Assembly: GCF_023721835.1 (NCBI RefSeq)
Contig: NZ_JAMKFE010000010.1
Location: 124,001 to 188,000, forward strand
DNA length: 64,000 nt
From: Caldimonas mangrovi
GTDB taxonomy: Bacteria; Pseudomonadota; Gammaproteobacteria; Burkholderiales; Burkholderiaceae_C
Reading direction: 5' to 3'
Shown: positions 16,797 to 25,142 of the stretch, one piece after another
Layout of the letters: every line of letters begins with the position of its first letter
How positions within the stretch are numbered: position 1 is the first letter of the stretch
Notes under the pieces: model-generated
The model's input: the letters and a program-made list of their open reading frames with translations, nothing else
What the model was told of the DNA's origin: nothing
The model's database searches: none
Translations under genes and position numbers: made by a program

Positions 16797-17604
16797 CACT
16801 CCACAGCGGCTGGAGCGCCTCGACCAACTCGTCGGCGCTGCCGGGCCGACCGTCTTCCCAGGCCGACTCGAACTCCGCGATCTCGAGGCCCACCCGTTCG
16901 CGCTGCGCCAGCACGGCGGCGGCTTCGTTCAGCTGCGACAGCGAGAGCCCGCCCGGCACGCGGTACTCGGTGGGCACGAGACCCGGTTCGAGCACGTCGC
17001 AGTCGAGGTGCACGTAGACCGGTGCCTGCCCGACGGCGTCTGCCAGGCGTGCGCCGAGGTTCGGGCCGGCGGGCACCAGCCGCAGCACGCCCCGGTCGAT
17101 CAACTGCTGCTCCGGCGCGTCGATGTCGCGAGCCCCCACCAGCACGACCTGCTGCAGCGCGAGACCGCCGCCGAGCCCGCTGTCCCACAGGCCCGCGGCG
17201 CCGGTGAGCACCAGGCCGCCGAGATAGCCGCTCGTGCTGGTCGCAGGCGTGTTCGCATCGGCATGGGCGTCGAACCAGACGATGCATGCGCGCGGCCGGT
17301 GGCGCGCGACGACCGGCAGCGTCGCGAGCGCGGTCGCGCAACGCCCCATCGTGGTGATCGGCGGGCGGCCCTCAGCGAGCAGGACGTCGCAATGCTGCGC
17401 CAACGCACGCAGGTCGCCGCGTGCGGCGTCGAGTTCCGTCTCCCAGTGCCGGCCGAGCGGCGGCGCCGGCGTGCCGACCGTCGTCGGGTCGAGCCCGGTG
17501 GCATGCGCCAGCGCCCGGGCCACGACGGCAGCGCCGGCGACGCCACGGGGATTGCGGTCGCCGGCGCGGCCCTGGTAGAGCGTCAAGGCAGGTCGAAAGG
17601 TCAT
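16759..17604 (-). CDS. Arginase-family protein with altered first metal loop
   Basis: A 281-residue ureohydrolase-fold protein. Two of three metal motifs are present: FDAHAD (Asp112, His114, Asp116) and HLDCD (Asp201, Asp203). The GGDH(S) loop that supplies the first histidine ligand in arginases and agmatinases is replaced by TMGRCAT, with Cys89 where His is expected. Some family members have Cys or Ser here, so activity is possible but not assured. No arginine or guanidine catabolic genes lie nearby. ATG 17604 is the apparent start. It converges with the SRPBCC gene. Reaction and substrate should be regarded as unknown. Confidence 0.8.
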   Translation of the reverse strand: MTFRPALTLYQGRAGDRNPRGVAGAAVVARALAHATGLDPTTVGTPAPPLGRHWETELDAARGDLRALAQHCDVLLAEGRPPITTMGRCATALATLPVVARHRPRACIVWFDAHADANTPATSTSGYLGGLVLTGAAGLWDSGLGGGLALQQVVLVGARDIDAPEQQLIDRGVLRLVPAGPNLGARLADAVGQAPVYVHLDCDVLEPGLVPTEYRVPGGLSLSQLNEAAAVLAQRERVGLEIAEFESAWEDGRPGSADELVEALQPLWSARTGPTPPPASP

Positions 17605-17702
17605 GAGGCCATGCGGTGCAAAAAATGCATTGTGAAGCGCGAGAGGGGTTGCAGTGGAACAATCCGCGATCCCCGACTTCTTCCTCTCGAAGAAAGAAAC
17701 CG

Positions 17703-18272
17703 ATGACGCTCTCGATGTACGACATCTCGGTGCCGGTCTTCACGCGCATGCTCGGCAATCTCGCCGGCATTGTCGACAAGGCCGCCGCGCATGCGCGTGC
17801 CAGCGACCTGCAGGAAGCCCGGCTGCTGGACGCGCGGCTGCACGTCACGATGTTTCCCTTGGCAACGCAGGTCCAGATCGCCGCGGACGGGGCCCGCGGC
17901 ACCGTGCTGCGCCTTGCCGGCCGGCAGCCGCCGACGCCCGACGCGCCCGACTTTGCGGTGTTCAATCGTGGCGACCCGCGCGGCTTCGCGCCGGTGGCGG
18001 ACAGCTTTGCCGAACTCGCGGCTCGTGTGCAGCGGGCGGTCGCCGAGGTGGACGGATACTCCCGCGAGCAACTGGACGGCAGCGAGGAGCGCCCGATCAC
18101 GCTGACGATGCACGGCCGCACCCGCTGCTTCACCGGCCTGCCGTTCCTGCTGCACTACTCGTTGCCGAACTTCTACTTCCACATCACGACCGCCTACGCG
18201 ATCCTGCGGCACGTCGGCGTGCCGCTCGGCAAGAACGACTATCACGGCACCGGGCTGTTCACCGAAGCGTGA
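17703..18272 (+). CDS. DUF1993 family protein
   Basis: A 189-residue protein starting MTLSMYDISVPVFTRML, the standard DUF1993 N-terminus; the conserved HYSLPNFYFHITTAYAILRHVGV near the C-terminus is the other hallmark (quoted region is residues about 150-172), and the family ending G-x-x-DY-x-G is present (GKNDYHG). DUF1993 is structurally related to DinB-like four-helix bundles, but no activity is established. The frame continues upstream to 17616, but ATG 17703 matches the family start. Only a weak purine-rich site precedes it. It diverges from the arginase-like gene. Confidence 0.82.
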   Translation: MTLSMYDISVPVFTRMLGNLAGIVDKAAAHARASDLQEARLLDARLHVTMFPLATQVQIAADGARGTVLRLAGRQPPTPDAPDFAVFNRGDPRGFAPVADSFAELAARVQRAVAEVDGYSREQLDGSEERPITLTMHGRTRCFTGLPFLLHYSLPNFYFHITTAYAILRHVGVPLGKNDYHGTGLFTEA

Positions 18273-18283
18273 GGCGGTGCGGC

Positions 18284-18604
18284 TCAGCAATCAGGGCAGG
18301 GGTCGATCAACGCTTGGCCGGTCTCGGCGTCATCGCCGAGGTCAAGCACCTGCGCGCCGCGGCAGGTCAGGCAGTGCCCGGGCGGCGGCTCGGTGCTGCC
18401 GCGCCACGCGGCCTGCTGCCAACGGCTGGGCTGTGTCTCGATCGCCGCAGCTTGTGGCGAGACGGCGTCCTGACGCCAGTGCCGGCCATCCCAGCAGCTG
18501 TAGGGCCCGCCGGGAAAGCGGCGCTGATACACCCCTTCATGCCAGGGCGGCGTGGCACCGGAAAACCAGGGGGTGAGGCGAGGGCGGTTCGACGCGTTGC
18601 GCAT
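18284..18604 (-). CDS. Small Cys-rich protein with WHEGVYQRRF / CWDG motif (unknown)
   Basis: A 106-residue protein. The N-terminal half contains PPWHEGVYQRRFPGGPYSCWDG, a short aromatic module that recurs in small Burkholderiales proteins of unknown role (recalled, not searched; residues about 19-39). The C-terminus carries CLTCRGAQVLDLGD and ends PCPDC, giving two C-x2-C pairs that could bind zinc. It converges with the DUF1993 gene and diverges from thiD. Function unknown. Confidence 0.6.
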   Translation of the reverse strand: MRNASNRPRLTPWFSGATPPWHEGVYQRRFPGGPYSCWDGRHWRQDAVSPQAAAIETQPSRWQQAAWRGSTEPPPGHCLTCRGAQVLDLGDDAETGQALIDPCPDC

Positions 18605-18687
18605 GTCGCAGCCGCAAGCAGCTGCCGTGCCCGCGGCCCGGCCGTGGCCCGCGCGCTACAGTGGACGGCTACACGAGGAACCGATCG

Positions 18688-19527
18688 ATGAACATGGCTG
18701 CACCCTCTGCGCCGCGCTATCCGAGCGTGCTGACGATTGCCGGCTCGGACAGCGGCGGCGGCGCCGGTATCCAGGCCGACCTCAAGACCTTTCTCGCGCT
18801 CGGCTGCCACGGCATGAGCGCGATCACGGCGATCACGGTACAGAACACGCTGGGCGTGCGCGGCATCCACGCCGTGCCGGCCGACATCCTGCAAGGCCAG
18901 ATCGACGCCGTGATCGAGGACATCGGGGCCGACGCCGTGAAGATCGGCATGTTGCACGCGCCGGAGACCGTCGAGGTCGTCGCTGCGGCCATCGACCGCC
19001 ACGCGATGCGGCACCTGGTGCTCGATCCGGTGATGGTGGCCGCCAGCGGCGACCGCCTGATCGCCGACGAGACGGTCGGCGTGCTGGTGCAACGGCTGTT
19101 TCCACGCGTTTCGCTCATCACGCCGAATCTCGACGAGGCGGCGCTGCTCCTGCAGCGCCCGCTGCGCTCGCCGGACGAGCTCGAGCCGGCAGCGCGCGAG
19201 CTGCTGGAACTGGGGGCGCGTGCCGTGCTGTTGAAGGGCGGGCACCTGCCTGGCGAGACGGTCATCGACGTGCTGGCCACCCACGATGGCGCCGTCCGGC
19301 GCTTCGAGGCGCCGCGCATCGCGACGCTCAATCTGCATGGCGCGGGCTGCACGCTGTCGTCCGCGATTGCCGCCAGCCTGGCGCTTGGCGAGCCGTTGCT
19401 CGCTGCCGTGCAAAACGGGCGGCGCTACGTGACGCTAGCCCTTGCTGCGGGGGCCGGGGTGCGCACGGGCGGTGGGCACGGCCCCCTGAATCACGGGTTC
19501 GACCCGCGCCCGCTGCGGCCGGTTTGA
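18688..19527 (+). CDS. thiD: Hydroxymethylpyrimidine / phosphomethylpyrimidine kinase
   Basis: A 279-residue ribokinase-fold kinase that phosphorylates HMP and HMP-P in thiamine pyrimidine synthesis or salvage. Family motifs are present: TIAGSDSGGGAGIQADLKTF at residues 14-33, KIGML, DPVMVAASGDRL, TPNLDEAALL, and the anion-hole motif HGAGCTLSSAIA (usual GTGCTLSSA; here Ala replaces Thr). ATG 18688 is supported by GAGGAA 7 nt upstream; an earlier start at 18661 lacks one. It stands alone here, without thiE or thiC beside it, and no TPP riboswitch is apparent in the short upstream gap. Confidence 0.93.
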   Translation: MNMAAPSAPRYPSVLTIAGSDSGGGAGIQADLKTFLALGCHGMSAITAITVQNTLGVRGIHAVPADILQGQIDAVIEDIGADAVKIGMLHAPETVEVVAAAIDRHAMRHLVLDPVMVAASGDRLIADETVGVLVQRLFPRVSLITPNLDEAALLLQRPLRSPDELEPAARELLELGARAVLLKGGHLPGETVIDVLATHDGAVRRFEAPRIATLNLHGAGCTLSSAIAASLALGEPLLAAVQNGRRYVTLALAAGAGVRTGGGHGPLNHGFDPRPLRPV

Positions 19528-19534
19528 GTGCGCC

Positions 19535-20020
19535 TCAGCGTCGCGCGCGTTCCTCTTCACGCCCTGAGCGGGTCTGGGCGTCGAGCCCCCGGTCGGGCGA
19601 TTCGAACACCTGCTGGGTCTCAGGGCCTTCCTCGATCAGCTCCTCGATGATGAAGCGCCCGTAGCGCTGGGCGCGCTCGGCATGGAAACGCTGCGAGATC
19701 TCGGCCACTTCGCGCGCCTGCTCGTCCTTCGGTGCATGGACGATCAGGAAGTTGTAGCCTTGCTCGGCCAAAACGCCGTGGGCTTTCACGAGATTGAGTT
19801 CCTGCCCGATCGCGGCGATCGGGCTCGCTTCGGCGATGTGGCGTTCGGCCTGGGCCTTCATCTGCTGCGGCGAGTAGCGTTCGACGTCAGCTTCGCTGTA
19901 CCCGGCGTGCCTGAGTGCGTCCACTGCGGCCGACGCGTCGTCGGCGGTCGGGAAGGACACGATGACGTGTCCGACCGGGTTGAACACGCCGAGGGTTTTG
20001 GGGGGATGGTTTTTGTCCAT
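19535..20020 (-). CDS. Conserved hypothetical protein, possible stress protein
   Basis: A soluble 161-residue protein. ATG 20020 is fixed by AGGAGG about 8 nt upstream. The first half (HVIVSFPTADDASAAVDALRHAGY) resembles a ferredoxin-like strand-helix unit seen in general-stress GsiB/YflT-like domains, with a second half that is rich in charged helix and ends in a disordered tail. There are no membrane segments or Cys pairs. It converges with thiD. No function can be given; the domain resemblance is weak. Confidence 0.6.
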   Translation of the reverse strand: MDKNHPPKTLGVFNPVGHVIVSFPTADDASAAVDALRHAGYSEADVERYSPQQMKAQAERHIAEASPIAAIGQELNLVKAHGVLAEQGYNFLIVHAPKDEQAREVAEISQRFHAERAQRYGRFIIEELIEEGPETQQVFESPDRGLDAQTRSGREEERARR

Positions 20021-20179
20021 TGCCGGGCCTCCTGTCATGGGCTTCGGGATGGCAACGCCGCCGTACCCTGCACGGCCGCGAGCCAGGGAGCGCCCACCGG
20101 GCGCCTCGAACGACCCATCGTGCTCGCGCCGCGGACCGCTGTCGCCCGGACGCAGCGCGACAACGCCGTAGGACACGTC

Positions 20180-21055
20180 CTACCGGTGGGCACCGGCCAA
20201 CCAGGCGCGAGGAGACTGCCCCAGGTGCTGAGTGAACGCGCGCGACAGCGCCGAGGCGCTGCCGTAACCGAGGTCGAGCGCCAACGTCTTCAGCGGCGCC
20301 CCTTCCAGCAGGCGGTTTTGCGCCACCGCCACGCGCCAGCCGAGCAGATAACCGGCTGGCGTCTGACCCACGGCCCGTCGAAAGGCGGCCGCAAAGGCGC
20401 TGCGTGACATGCCGGCCCGGCGTGCCATCGACTCGACGCTCCAGGCGTCGCCCGGCCGCTCGTGCACGGCCACCAGGGCGCGCGCCAGCTCCGGGTGCGC
20501 CAGGCCGCAAAGCAGCCCGACCGGCAGCGCTGCACCGTCCGGGTGGTCGAGCAGCCAGCGCAGCAATTGCAGCAGCAGCACCTCGAAGAGCCGGTCCGCC
20601 AGCAGCCGCTGGCCGCAGCGCACCTGTTCGGTCTCGGCGAACAGCAGCGCGAGCGTGTGTTGCATCGACTGCATGCGCGACAGCGGCAACACCACCAGCG
20701 GCGGCAGCCCGCGCGCCAGCGGGTGGTGGACGCCGCCGTCGAAGCGCAAAGTGGCGCACACGAAGTCCGAGCCGTCGCTGGGCGCGTTGTGAAACGCGTG
20801 CTCCAGCGGGCGCGGATAGAACAGCAGGCTGGGCTCGGACAGGACCAGCCGGCGCGGCGCACCCGAGTGCAGGCGATGGGTCACCACCATCTCGCCCCGG
20901 CGCAACACGTGCAGAAAGCCGAGACCGGGCTGCGCGTCAAAGCGGGTCACGCCGCACAGGGGACCACTGTGGAACAGGTGCGCACGCACCCGGAAGCGCT
21001 CGAACACGGCAGACAGACGGTCGACCGGGTCAATCGCAAGCTGTTGCGTACGCAT
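20180..21055 (-). CDS. AraC family regulator (cupin_6 type)
   Basis: A 291-residue regulator with an N-terminal cupin-like effector domain (about 10-185) and C-terminal AraC helix-turn-helix pair (about 200-288; RRAGMSRSAFAAAFRRAVG and LGYGSASALSRAFTQHLG). Transcription starts divergently from an AhpD-like carboxymuconolactone decarboxylase family gene 127 bp away. AraC regulators of this class commonly control the adjacent oxidoreductase or AhpD-like gene; that relation is inferred here. Start ATG 21055 gives a family-like N-terminus (DRLSAVFERFRVRAHLFHSG). Confidence 0.87.
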   Translation of the reverse strand: MRTQQLAIDPVDRLSAVFERFRVRAHLFHSGPLCGVTRFDAQPGLGFLHVLRRGEMVVTHRLHSGAPRRLVLSEPSLLFYPRPLEHAFHNAPSDGSDFVCATLRFDGGVHHPLARGLPPLVVLPLSRMQSMQHTLALLFAETEQVRCGQRLLADRLFEVLLLQLLRWLLDHPDGAALPVGLLCGLAHPELARALVAVHERPGDAWSVESMARRAGMSRSAFAAAFRRAVGQTPAGYLLGWRVAVAQNRLLEGAPLKTLALDLGYGSASALSRAFTQHLGQSPRAWLAGAHR

Positions 21056-21182
21056 CTGGATGATCAGTAGTGTTCCGTGGACTGAATATCACCAATAGTA
21101 CACGCGTGGCCCGCACACTTCCTGGGTGCCTTGCGGTCGGCGTTGATCGCAGACACGTCCTTTCAACACCCAGGAGAAACAG

Positions 21183-21722
21183 ATGTCTCGCATCCCCCTC
21201 GTCCAGCCCGCAACTGCCACCGGTGAGGCCCAGCAAGTCCTCGGGCAGATACAGCAGGCCTTCGGAGCCACGCCCAACATGTTCAAGGTGGTCGCACGGT
21301 CGGCCCCCGCCTTGAAGGCGATGTGGGGGTTCTTCGGGGCGCTCGGCGCCGGCACGATCGGCAGCAAGCTGGGCGAGCAGATCGCGGTCGCGGTGGCCGA
21401 CCGCAACCGCTGCGAGTACTGCCTCGCTGCGCATACGGCGCTCGGCCGCCAGGCTGGCGCCAGCGCCGAGGAGATGGCGGCAGCGCAGGCCGCCGAGTCG
21501 ACCGACCCGCGCACCGCAGCGGCGCTGCGCTTTGCCGTCGAACTGGTAGAGCGGCGGGGGCAGGTCCGCGACGGCGATGTACAGGCCCTGCGGGCCGCAG
21601 GCTACGACGACGGGCAGATCGTCGAAATCCTGGCGCACGTGGCGCTCAACCTGTTCACGAACTACGTGAACGTGGCCTTTGAGGTGCCGGTCGATTTCCC
21701 GGCCGTCAAGCTGCGTGGCTGA
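21183..21722 (+). CDS. AhpD-like carboxymuconolactone decarboxylase family protein
   Basis: A 179-residue all-helical CMD-fold protein carrying the complete AhpD-type redox centre E65-x11-C77-x2-C80-x3-H84 (CEYCLAAH). In AhpD this set of residues supports disulfide-based peroxidase-reductase activity. GGAGAAACAG before ATG 21183 is a good ribosome site. It is divergent from the AraC/cupin regulator and probably induced by it, perhaps on exposure to an organic peroxide or toxic aldehyde. No ahpC is adjacent, so the partner is unknown. Confidence 0.87.
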   Translation: MSRIPLVQPATATGEAQQVLGQIQQAFGATPNMFKVVARSAPALKAMWGFFGALGAGTIGSKLGEQIAVAVADRNRCEYCLAAHTALGRQAGASAEEMAAAQAAESTDPRTAAALRFAVELVERRGQVRDGDVQALRAAGYDDGQIVEILAHVALNLFTNYVNVAFEVPVDFPAVKLRG

Positions 21723-21725
21723 ACG

Positions 21726-22355
21726 TCAGGCAACGCGGCCTGGCATGCCGGCCGTGTGGTCGGCCTTTTGCGATCCGTCCGGTCGGGTATAGGTGCCGAC
21801 CAGCCAGCCGCTCGCCAGCCCGTGCTGCTGTACCGCTGCAAGCAGTTCATCGCGCCCCGGCTTGGCGGAAAACGCCGGGCCCGGGCCGAGCGCAAACAGC
21901 TGGAACGCATAGCGGTGTTCGCCGTGGCCCGGCGGCGGGTCGGGCGGCAGCCATGCGGCTTGCAAGTAGGAGTTGCGGCCCGCCTGCACCTCTTCGGTGG
22001 CGTCATGGCCAGGACTGCGCAGTGCGCCTTCGGCGAGCGAGCCGTCGCCGGGCGGCAGGTCGACCACGATGGCGTGCACCAGCGGTTGCGGCGTGGGCGC
22101 ATCGGCGTCTTCGACGATGAGCGCGAGTGAGACGGTGGTGGACGGCACACCTGTCCATTGCAGCGGGGGTGACAAGCCTTCGCCGTCGGCGGTGTAGCGC
22201 AGCGGGAGCGGGGTGTGGTCAGCGAAAGCCAGGCTGCGCACCTCGATCGCGCCCATGCCTGCACGCAGCCCGACCTTGTTGAATGCAGTCTTTTCGAGGC
22301 CGGCGCGCTGCTCGCGCAGCGCCCGCCCCAGGGTTTCGGGGAGCTTTTCCAGCAT
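21726..22355 (-). CDS. YbhB/YbcL family (PEBP / Raf kinase inhibitor-like) protein
   Basis: A 209-residue protein with the phosphatidylethanolamine-binding-protein fold: the conserved DADAPTPQPLVHAIV segment (metal/anion pocket D-x-D-A-P and H), a later PPGHGEHRYAFQLFAL segment and an N-terminal SLAFADHTPLPLRYT region. Bacterial YbhB/YbcL proteins have no settled function. ATG 22355 is preferred since GGAGA sits about 6 nt upstream. No signal peptide is seen, so it is likely cytoplasmic. It converges with the AhpD-like gene with almost no gap. Confidence 0.87.
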   Translation of the reverse strand: MLEKLPETLGRALREQRAGLEKTAFNKVGLRAGMGAIEVRSLAFADHTPLPLRYTADGEGLSPPLQWTGVPSTTVSLALIVEDADAPTPQPLVHAIVVDLPPGDGSLAEGALRSPGHDATEEVQAGRNSYLQAAWLPPDPPPGHGEHRYAFQLFALGPGPAFSAKPGRDELLAAVQQHGLASGWLVGTYTRPDGSQKADHTAGMPGRVA

Positions 22356-22418
22356 CAGGGTCTCCGGTGGGTCCGTTTGCTGGTCGGCAAACGTCACGCC
22401 CGGCGGCCCCTGGTGTCG

Positions 22419-23585
22419 TTAATCTTTGGCGAGCAGAACGTCTTTTGCGACGGTCAGTCCACTGGCTTCCCATTCCGGCAGCCCGCCACGGAACCAGTAA
22501 ACCTCCTTGAAGCCCTTGGACACCGCGACGCGGCTGGCTTTATAAGATTTCCAGCATTCCGCACCGTTACAAGAGAATACCGTCGGCTTGTTTTTGTCGA
22601 GTTTTTCCAGCGCCGAGAAATCATCTTTCTCGACTTCGAAGGCCACGTCCTTGAGACTCTTTTCTCGATAAGGAACGAATATCGCGCCAGGAATATGCTT
22701 GGCGGAATATTCCTTTTCGGTACGGGTGTCGACGATCACCGCACCGCGTGCCGCCAGCTGTTCGACGTCCTTTGCCGTGACGAGCTTCGCCCCGGGCAGA
22801 TGGGTCGGTGTGAAAAGACCCAGTTCGGCGACCTTCTTGTATTCGATCAACTCTGCATGCACCGCCAGCGGCTTCAAGCCCATGGCCGTGCCGGAACTCG
22901 AGAACCAGGTGGCGACCTTGGCGCGGGTTTCGGCCGGCAAATCCTTGCGCACCACCACCGAGAAGCCCCCGGGGACCGGGGTGGACGTGGCCAGCACTTT
23001 CGCGATGCCACCATATTGTTTCTCCCACTCGTTCCAGTCGCGGGTGCGCACCACCGTGGCGTCCGAAACGCCCAGGTACAGCGCCGTAAGGCCCGCTTGC
23101 GGGTAACGCTCGTGCTGTACCGCCCCGAGGTCCTTGAACGACAGGCCGCTTGCGTTCAACATGCCGCGTGCCATGTAGGTGTAGATCGAATCTTGTTGCG
23201 GCAGATAAAGTTTGCCGCCCTTGACGGCTTCCGGTGAACCAATGCGCTGACGCCCCACCAGCACATACTGTTCGGCCTGGTCGGTCGAGCCGACCAGTTC
23301 GTAGCCGCGCAACAGGGCCGAAGCGGCCACCTGCGCCGGCGCAATGAAAATGTCGTATTCGCCGCTGCGCGTGGCCCGCATCACGTCAGCGAGATCTTCC
23401 GTCGTGGTGACCGTGACCCGCTGACCCACCGCCTTGCCAAGGCCGTTCTGCATGCCTTGCCGGGACAGCATCAAACCGTCTTTTTTGGAGGTCGGCTCCA
23501 GGGCGACGACGGCCGACAGTTCCGCTTGTGCCGCGCCGGCGGCTGCGGCCAGCAGCAACAGGGCGCAAATGTTCTTCTTTCCCAT
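22419..23585 (-). CDS. Exported PhnD-like binding domain fused to rhodanese
   Basis: A protein of 388 residues with signal peptide (MGKKNICALLLLAAAAGAAQ, cleavage after AQA near 21), a PhnD/TauA-type periplasmic solute-binding domain (about 25-255; YDIFIAPAQVAASALLRGY, GGFSVVVRKDLP) and a C-terminal rhodanese domain (about 275-385; VIVDTRTEKEY, HIPGAI). The active-site region reads SCNGAECWKSY with Cys349 and Cys354, so the loop has a nearby second cysteine. Periplasmic rhodaneses of this CNGxECWKS type are seen near c-type cytochrome and sulfur oxidation genes. It is divergent from a sulfite dehydrogenase and its cytochrome, so a role in periplasmic sulfane or sulfite handling is plausible. 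The binding-domain ligand is unknown. Confidence 0.85.
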   Translation of the reverse strand: MGKKNICALLLLAAAAGAAQAELSAVVALEPTSKKDGLMLSRQGMQNGLGKAVGQRVTVTTTEDLADVMRATRSGEYDIFIAPAQVAASALLRGYELVGSTDQAEQYVLVGRQRIGSPEAVKGGKLYLPQQDSIYTYMARGMLNASGLSFKDLGAVQHERYPQAGLTALYLGVSDATVVRTRDWNEWEKQYGGIAKVLATSTPVPGGFSVVVRKDLPAETRAKVATWFSSSGTAMGLKPLAVHAELIEYKKVAELGLFTPTHLPGAKLVTAKDVEQLAARGAVIVDTRTEKEYSAKHIPGAIFVPYREKSLKDVAFEVEKDDFSALEKLDKNKPTVFSCNGAECWKSYKASRVAVSKGFKEVYWFRGGLPEWEASGLTVAKDVLLAKD

Positions 23586-23935
23586 GATTCGAGTCCCTTC
23601 CTCTTTTGAACGACGTCGGGCCACGCTGAGAACGCGGGGCGGTTATTGGAAGCCCGTGAGGGCCCATGCATTCTGAAACGACGCTGATTCTTGTGGCTCG
23701 AGACGATAAAGGGTCTCCATCATGATTCGTGAAAAATTCACGTGCCGTTTCAAACCAATTAGTAAACAAAAGTTTCAATATCGAATGTGTCCGGATAACC
23801 CTGTCAGAGTTACCAGGGGTCCACATGGTGACAAATGGTTCCGTGGCCACTAAAAACGCGGCGTGCCGCTGCGAGTGAGGGGTGGCACCTTTTCATCGCG
23901 TCTATCGCATTTGTTGAAAACCGGGACAAATATCA
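23586..23935. other. 350-bp AT-richer divergent region, rhodanese / sulfite dehydrogenase
   Basis: No gene is supported here. Base composition falls well below that of the flanks, especially between about 23690 and 23790, as expected for promoters of both divergent operons. It contains a perfect inverted repeat CGTGAA-AAA-TTCACG at 23728-23742. Confidence 0.5.
23728..23742. promoter_or_regulatory. Inverted repeat CGTGAA-N3-TTCACG, candidate operator
   Basis: A perfect 6-bp palindrome with an A3 centre in the divergent region, about 145 bp from the rhodanese start and 195 bp from the sulfite dehydrogenase start. It is suited to a dimeric regulator; no regulator gene is adjacent, and which protein binds is unknown. 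Confidence 0.35.
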
Positions 23936-25132
23936 ATGAACCAAGCCCCCATCTCCTTGCACCGCCGTCATGTTCTCGCCGGTACCGCCAGCGCGCTGGC
24001 CGCAGTCGGACTCGCCAGCTGGAGCAACCGTGCGACCGCCGAGACCAAGCCGCTGCCCGCGTATGCCAGTTGGAAAGACCCGAGCCGGGTGATCGTGCAC
24101 AGCGGCAATACGATCGAGACGCGCCGCAGTGCCTTCGGTACAGGCGTCGTGACCCCTGTCGACCAGCTTTACGTGCGCAACAACCTGCCGCCGCCGGATG
24201 CCTCCATCCTCGACGACCGCGATGCCTGGCAGATCTCGATCGAGGGCGTGAAGAATCCACGCACGCTGACGCTGGCTGAACTGAAGGGTATGGGGCTCGA
24301 AACCGTGGCGATGGTGCTGCAGTGTTCAGGCAACGGCCGCGGGTTCTTCCCGAGCAAGCCGAGCGGCACTCAGTGGACGGTGGGCGCGGCAGGCTGCGTC
24401 GTCTGGAGCGGCGTGCCTGTGCGCACGGTGATCGAGGCGCTCGGGGGGATGACCGACGGCATGCCCTTCATGACCGGCACCGGTGGCGAGAAGCTGCCCG
24501 AGGGGGTCGACCCGTCATCCGTGGTCGAGCGATCGGTACCCGTCAAGGCAGCCGAGGAAGCGCTGCTTGCCTGGGAGCTCAATGGCGAGCCCATCCCACT
24601 GGCCCATGGCGGCCCGCTGCGTCTGATCGTGCCCGGCTACCAGGGGGTCAACAACGTCAAGTACGTCAAGCGGCTGGCCTTCACCGCGGCAGAATCCAGC
24701 GCCCGCATCATGAAGACCAGCTACCGGATGGCGCCGCTGGGCGGCAAGGCCGATCCGAGCCAGCCCTCGGTCTGGGAGATGCCGGTGAAGTCGTGGGTCA
24801 ATTCGCCCAGCGGTGAAGCGGGGTCGGCGAAGGCGGGCCGGGTGCAGATACACGGCGTCGCGTTCGGCGGCATGCACGCGGTCAAGCGCGTGGAGGTGTC
24901 GGTCGACGGCGGCAAGACGTGGCGCGAGGCGCGTTTCGTCGGGCCCGATCTCGGCAAATATGCATGGCGCCATTTCGTGCTGAGCGCCGAATTGCCGGCG
25001 GGCGAGTACACGATCACGAGCCGCGCGACCGATACCGCGGGCAATGTGCAACCCGAGCACCGCGAGGAGAACCTGCGCGGCTACAACAACAACAGCTGGG
25101 CCGACCACGCCGTGCGCGTGGTGGTGGCCTGA
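23936..25132 (+). CDS. Tat-exported sulfite dehydrogenase/oxidase, molybdopterin subunit (SorA-like)
   Basis: A molybdenum-cofactor protein of 398 residues, sulfite oxidase family. The N-terminus has a Tat-type motif (HRRHVLAG at 9-16, then a hydrophobic stretch), so it folds with its cofactor before export. The Mo-coordinating Cys is Cys130 (VLQCSGNGRGFF), and the C-terminal Ig-like dimerisation domain (VKRVEVSVDGGKTW) is present. It would oxidise sulfite to sulfate in the periplasm. A monohaem cytochrome c starts 10 nt downstream, matching the SorAB arrangement. The divergent PhnD-rhodanese fusion could feed or sense sulfur species. Assignment to sulfite rather than another substrate rests on family and the cytochrome pairing. 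Confidence 0.88.
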   Translation: MNQAPISLHRRHVLAGTASALAAVGLASWSNRATAETKPLPAYASWKDPSRVIVHSGNTIETRRSAFGTGVVTPVDQLYVRNNLPPPDASILDDRDAWQISIEGVKNPRTLTLAELKGMGLETVAMVLQCSGNGRGFFPSKPSGTQWTVGAAGCVVWSGVPVRTVIEALGGMTDGMPFMTGTGGEKLPEGVDPSSVVERSVPVKAAEEALLAWELNGEPIPLAHGGPLRLIVPGYQGVNNVKYVKRLAFTAAESSARIMKTSYRMAPLGGKADPSQPSVWEMPVKSWVNSPSGEAGSAKAGRVQIHGVAFGGMHAVKRVEVSVDGGKTWREARFVGPDLGKYAWRHFVLSAELPAGEYTITSRATDTAGNVQPEHREENLRGYNNNSWADHAVRVVVA

Positions 25133-25142
25133 CGGCGCGCGC

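Noticed and set aside
14199-16799. Minus-strand open frame over both AraC genes and the SRPBCC gene
   Set aside because: Low-complexity His/Gln/Arg composition; the plus-strand genes have clear motifs.
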